From positions 171,125,107-171,189,106 of the forward strand of contig CP136061.1 of NCBI GenBank assembly GCA_032622095.1: DNA of 64,000 nt. Reading direction: 5' to 3'. Within the stretch, counting starts at the first letter, position 1, and every line of letters begins with the position of its first letter. This document shows positions 60,584 through 64,000 of this stretch, piece after piece. This DNA comes from Siphonodentalium dalli (taxonomy: Eukaryota; Mollusca; Scaphopoda; Gadilida; Siphonodentaliidae). The notes beneath the pieces are model-generated. The model saw only the letters and a program-made list of their open reading frames with translations. It did not search any database and was not told the DNA's origin. The position numbers and the translations under genes were made by a program.

Positions 60584-63500
60584 TCATATGCAAACATAAT
60601 CAGCGAACGAATAGTCTATTGTCCTCAATGTGTACGATGATTGCGTAAACAACAGCATGCTCGTGTTACAGAAGTTTTGCTTCTGTTTACATAACACAAC
60701 GCAATCATATTGGTTAATCACACAAACATTCTATAAACGCTCTTCATTATTTCCATATAAGAAAAATAGTAACAAAGAACGCTCTTTATGCTTACCATAT
60801 CCGGATCTATACAAAAGTCAGGAAACGTAACGGTTTTTTCCTTTTGTTTGTACAACAAAGCGAAAACAATTGACAATAACATACTGTTTATGCCATATTT
60901 CTGTATGATATAACAACAAATGCTGCCTATATTTTACTATTTCTGTTTATGGCGGTTTTGACGGAGATGAATATTTTAACAGCATACCCACCGCCATCAC
61001 CGCCCGTATCTATAATATGAGCAATAAAAGATATTTTTTTATTAATACCAAATGCTCTCACCATACCCAGAAGCTGCACGTTGCATGGAAAATGATATAT
61101 TGAGATGTCTGCCTAAGGTCGGATTATTTCAAGAGTCTCCCGAATGTCGTTTCATGTTGTTAGGTATATGTATATCATTACATGGTATTGGTTATAATAA
61201 TTAAAGGCACGGGTGGCGTTCGTTGCAGAACTATTCATATGTGATCAAATCGCCACCAACAGATGGAATATTAAAATATATATAGCTTTGTCGAGATGTC
61301 TCCCTAAGGTCGGATTATTTCAAGAGTCTCACTAATGTCGTTAATTTTGTTAGCTATATGTATATGTATATCAGTACATGGCATTTTTATAATAATTAAA
61401 GGCACGGGTGGCGTTCGTTGCAGAACTATTCATATGTGATCAAATCGCCACCAACAGATGGAATATTAAAATATATATAGCTTTGTCGAGATGTCTCCCT
61501 AAGGTAGGATTATTTCAAGAGTCTCCCTAATGTCGTTAATTTTGTTAGATATATGTATATGTATATCAGTACATGGCATTGGTTATAATAATTAAAGGCA
61601 CGGGCGGTGTTCGTTGCAGAAATATTAATATGTGGTCAAATCGCCACCAACAGATGGAATATTAAAATATGTACAGTTTTGTTCATATACAAACGTAATC
61701 AGCGCGTGAATAGTGTATTGTCCTCAATGTGTACGATGATTGCGTAAACAACAGCATGCTCGTGTTACAGAAGTTTTGCTTCTGTTTACATAACACAACG
61801 CAATCATATTGGTTAATCACACAAACATTATATAAACGCTCTTCATTATTTCCATATAAGAAATATAGTAACAAACAACGCTCTTTATGCTTACCATATC
61901 CGGATCTATACAAAAGTCAGGAAACGTAACGTACTGTTTATGCCATAGTTATGTATGATATAACAACAAATTCTGCCTATATTTTACTATTTCTGTTTAT
62001 GGCGGTTTTTGACGGAGCTGAATATTTTAACAGCATTCCCACCGCCAAAGACAGCCCGTATCTTTAATATGAGCAATAACAGATGTTTGTTTATTAATAC
62101 CAAATGCTCTCACCATACCCAGAAGCTGCACGTTGCATGGAAAATGATATATTGAGATGTCTGCCTAAGGTCGGATTATTTCAAGAGTCTCCCGAATGTC
62201 GTTTCATGTTGTTAGGTATATGTATATCATTACATGGTATTGGTTATAATAATTAAAGGCACGGGCGGCGTTCGTTGCAGAACTATTCATATGTGATCAA
62301 ATCGCCACCAACAGATGGAATATTAAAATATATATAGCTGTGTCGAGATGTCTCCCTAAGGTCGGATTATTTCAAGAGTCTCCCTAATGTCGTTAATTTT
62401 GTTAGCTATATGTATATGTATATCAGTACATGGCATTGGTTATAATAATTAAAGGCACGGGCCGTGTTCGTTGCAGAAATTTTAATATGTGGTCAAATCG
62501 CCACCAACAGATGGAATATTAAAATATGTACAGTTTTGTTCATATGCAAACATAATCAACGAACGAATAGTCTATTGTCCTCAATGTGTACGATGATTGC
62601 GTAAACAACAGCATGCTCGTGTTACAGAAGTTTTGCTTCTGTTTACATAACACAACGCAATCATATTGGTTAATCACACAAACATTCTATAAACGCTCTT
62701 CATTATTTCCATATAAGAAAAATAGTAACAAAGAACGCTCTTTATGCTTACCATATCCGGATCTATACAAAAGTCAGGAAACGTAACGGTTTTTTCCTTT
62801 TGTTTGTACAACAAAGCGAAAACAATTGACAATAACATACTGTTTATGCCATATTTCTGTATGATATAACAACAAATGCTGCCTATATTTTACTATTTCT
62901 GTGTATGGCGGTTTTTGACGGAGATGAATATTTTAACAGCATACCCACCGCCAACACCGCCCGTATCTATAATATGAGCAATAAAAGATATTTTTTTATT
63001 AATACCAAATGCTCTCACCATACCCAGAAGCTGCACGTTGCATGGAAAATGATATATTGAGATGTCTGCCTAAGGTCGGATTATTTCAAGAGTCTCCCGA
63101 ATGTCGTTTCATGTTGTTAGGTATATGTATATCATTACATGGTATTGGTTATAATAATTAAAGGCACGGGTGGCGTTCGTTGCAGAACTATTCATATGTG
63201 ATCAAATCGCCACCAACAGATGGAATATTAAAATATATATAGCTTTGTCGAGATGTCTCCCTAAGGTCGGATTATTTCAAGAGTCTCACTAATGTCGTTA
63301 ATTTTGTTAGCTATATGTATATGTATATCAGTACATGGCATTGGTTATAATAATTAAAGGCACGGGTGGCGTTCGTTGCAGAACTATTCATATGTGATCA
63401 AATCGCCACCAACAGATGGAATATTAAAATATATATAGCTTTGTCGAGATGTCTCCCTAAGGTAGGATTATTTCAAGAGTCTCCCTAATGTCGTTAATTT

Positions 63501-64000
63501 TGTTAGCTATATGTATATGTATATCAGTACATGGCATTGGTTATAATAATTAAAGGCACGGGCGGTGTTCGTTGCAGAAATATTAATATGTGGTCAAATC
63601 GCCACCAACAGATGGAATATTAAAATATGTACAGTTTTGTTCATATACAAACGTAATCAGCGCGTGAATAGTGTATTGTCCTCAATGTGTACGATGATTG
63701 CGTAAACAACAGCATGCTCGTGTTACAGAAGTTTTGCTTCTGTTTACATAACACAACGCAATCATATTGGTTAATCACACAAACATTCTATAAACGCTCT
63801 TCATTATTTCCATATAAGAAAAATAGTAACAAAGAACGCTCTTTATGCTTACCATATCCGGATCTATACAAAAGTCAGGAAATGTAACGGTTTTTTCCTT
63901 TTGTTTGTACAACAAAGCGAAAACAATTGACAATAACATACTGTTTATGCCATATTTCTGTATGATATAACAACAAATGCTGCCTATATTTTACTATTTC

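Larger units (their letters stand above)
36044..64000. repeat. Array 4: AT-rich satellite, about 28 units of 857, 905 or 1,101 bp and derivatives
   Basis: The anchor ACAGAAGTTTTGCTTCTGT occurs about 28 times, from about 36340 to 63725. Intervals between equivalent points are mainly 857, 905-906 or 1,099-1,101 bp, with derivative units of 1,489 and 1,206 bp. Types differ by a 49-bp indel and by two or three copies of an about 190-bp subrepeat. Units are nearly identical apart from diagnostic single-base changes. Two overlapping frames, 66 codons on the plus strand and up to 76-89 on the minus strand, stay open in most units, but satellite homogenisation explains this and they resemble no known protein. 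The array continues past the right window edge. Confidence 0.96.

Noticed and set aside
36258-63887. Overlapping 66-codon plus-strand and 63-89-codon minus-strand frames kept in most units of array 4
   Set aside because: Openness follows from satellite homogenisation, and both strands are open over the same bases. The translations resemble no known family. Single-base changes among units show no bias toward silent sites that I could see.
36044-64000. CRISPR array, considered because of the regular repeats
   Set aside because: Repeat units are hundreds of bases long with no short repeat/unique spacer alternation, and the DNA looks eukaryotic.

Overview
This window looks like animal nuclear DNA, almost certainly from a mollusc (a bivalve is my best guess). 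It holds no protein-coding gene I can defend. The case for a eukaryote is four satellite or minisatellite arrays filling about 58 of 64 kb, degenerate tRNA-derived sequences, MITE-like elements and a 100-N scaffold gap. The case for Mollusca is weaker and rests on memory: the repeats carry the motifs GAGTTATCTCCCTTTA and GAGTTATGGCCCTT (reverse complements begin TAAAGGGAGATAACTC and AAGGGCCATAACTC), which I recall as very abundant in molluscan genomes.

Layout. 1-9911: array 1, a 1,246-bp satellite, 7.95 copies, no difference seen between copies, open at the left window edge. 9912-13622: an AT-rich gene-free spacer with two MITE-like inverted-repeat elements (11205-11724 and 12914-13087), a G-quadruplex motif and a 21-bp duplication. 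13623-28167: array 2, a 1,736-bp satellite, about 8.4 copies, each containing (ATT)n and about 294-bp internal subrepeats. 28168-30082: a spacer with a 271-bp direct duplication, each copy holding a tRNA-like sequence on the minus strand. 30083-30182: gap. 30183-35998: a GC-rich minisatellite of about 142 bp that reverses orientation at 34165-34172, giving about 28 units one way and about 13 the other. 36044-64000: array 4, a satellite of 857/905/1,101-bp unit types built from about 190-bp subrepeats and arranged in several higher-order patterns, open at the right window edge.

How the parts relate. Arrays 1 and 2 differ in sequence and unit length but share one architecture. It consists of a TTATACTT...GGAAGTATATTG inverted motif, an (ATT)-rich tract, a cassette with exactly 105 nt between CTCRGA and GAGTTAT (three independent instances), diverged repeats of about 300 bp with a GGGGAGGGG core, and a TTTCGAGGCA-GGGTGGGG module. 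Their right-hand flanks are also related (10048-10157 and 28171-28276). I infer that both arrays are independent tandem expansions of the interior of one non-autonomous element family. This is the most interesting signal in the window. Arrays 3 and 4 show no convincing relation to it.

All short open reading frames either recur with the satellite period or lie in low-complexity DNA, so none is annotated as a gene.
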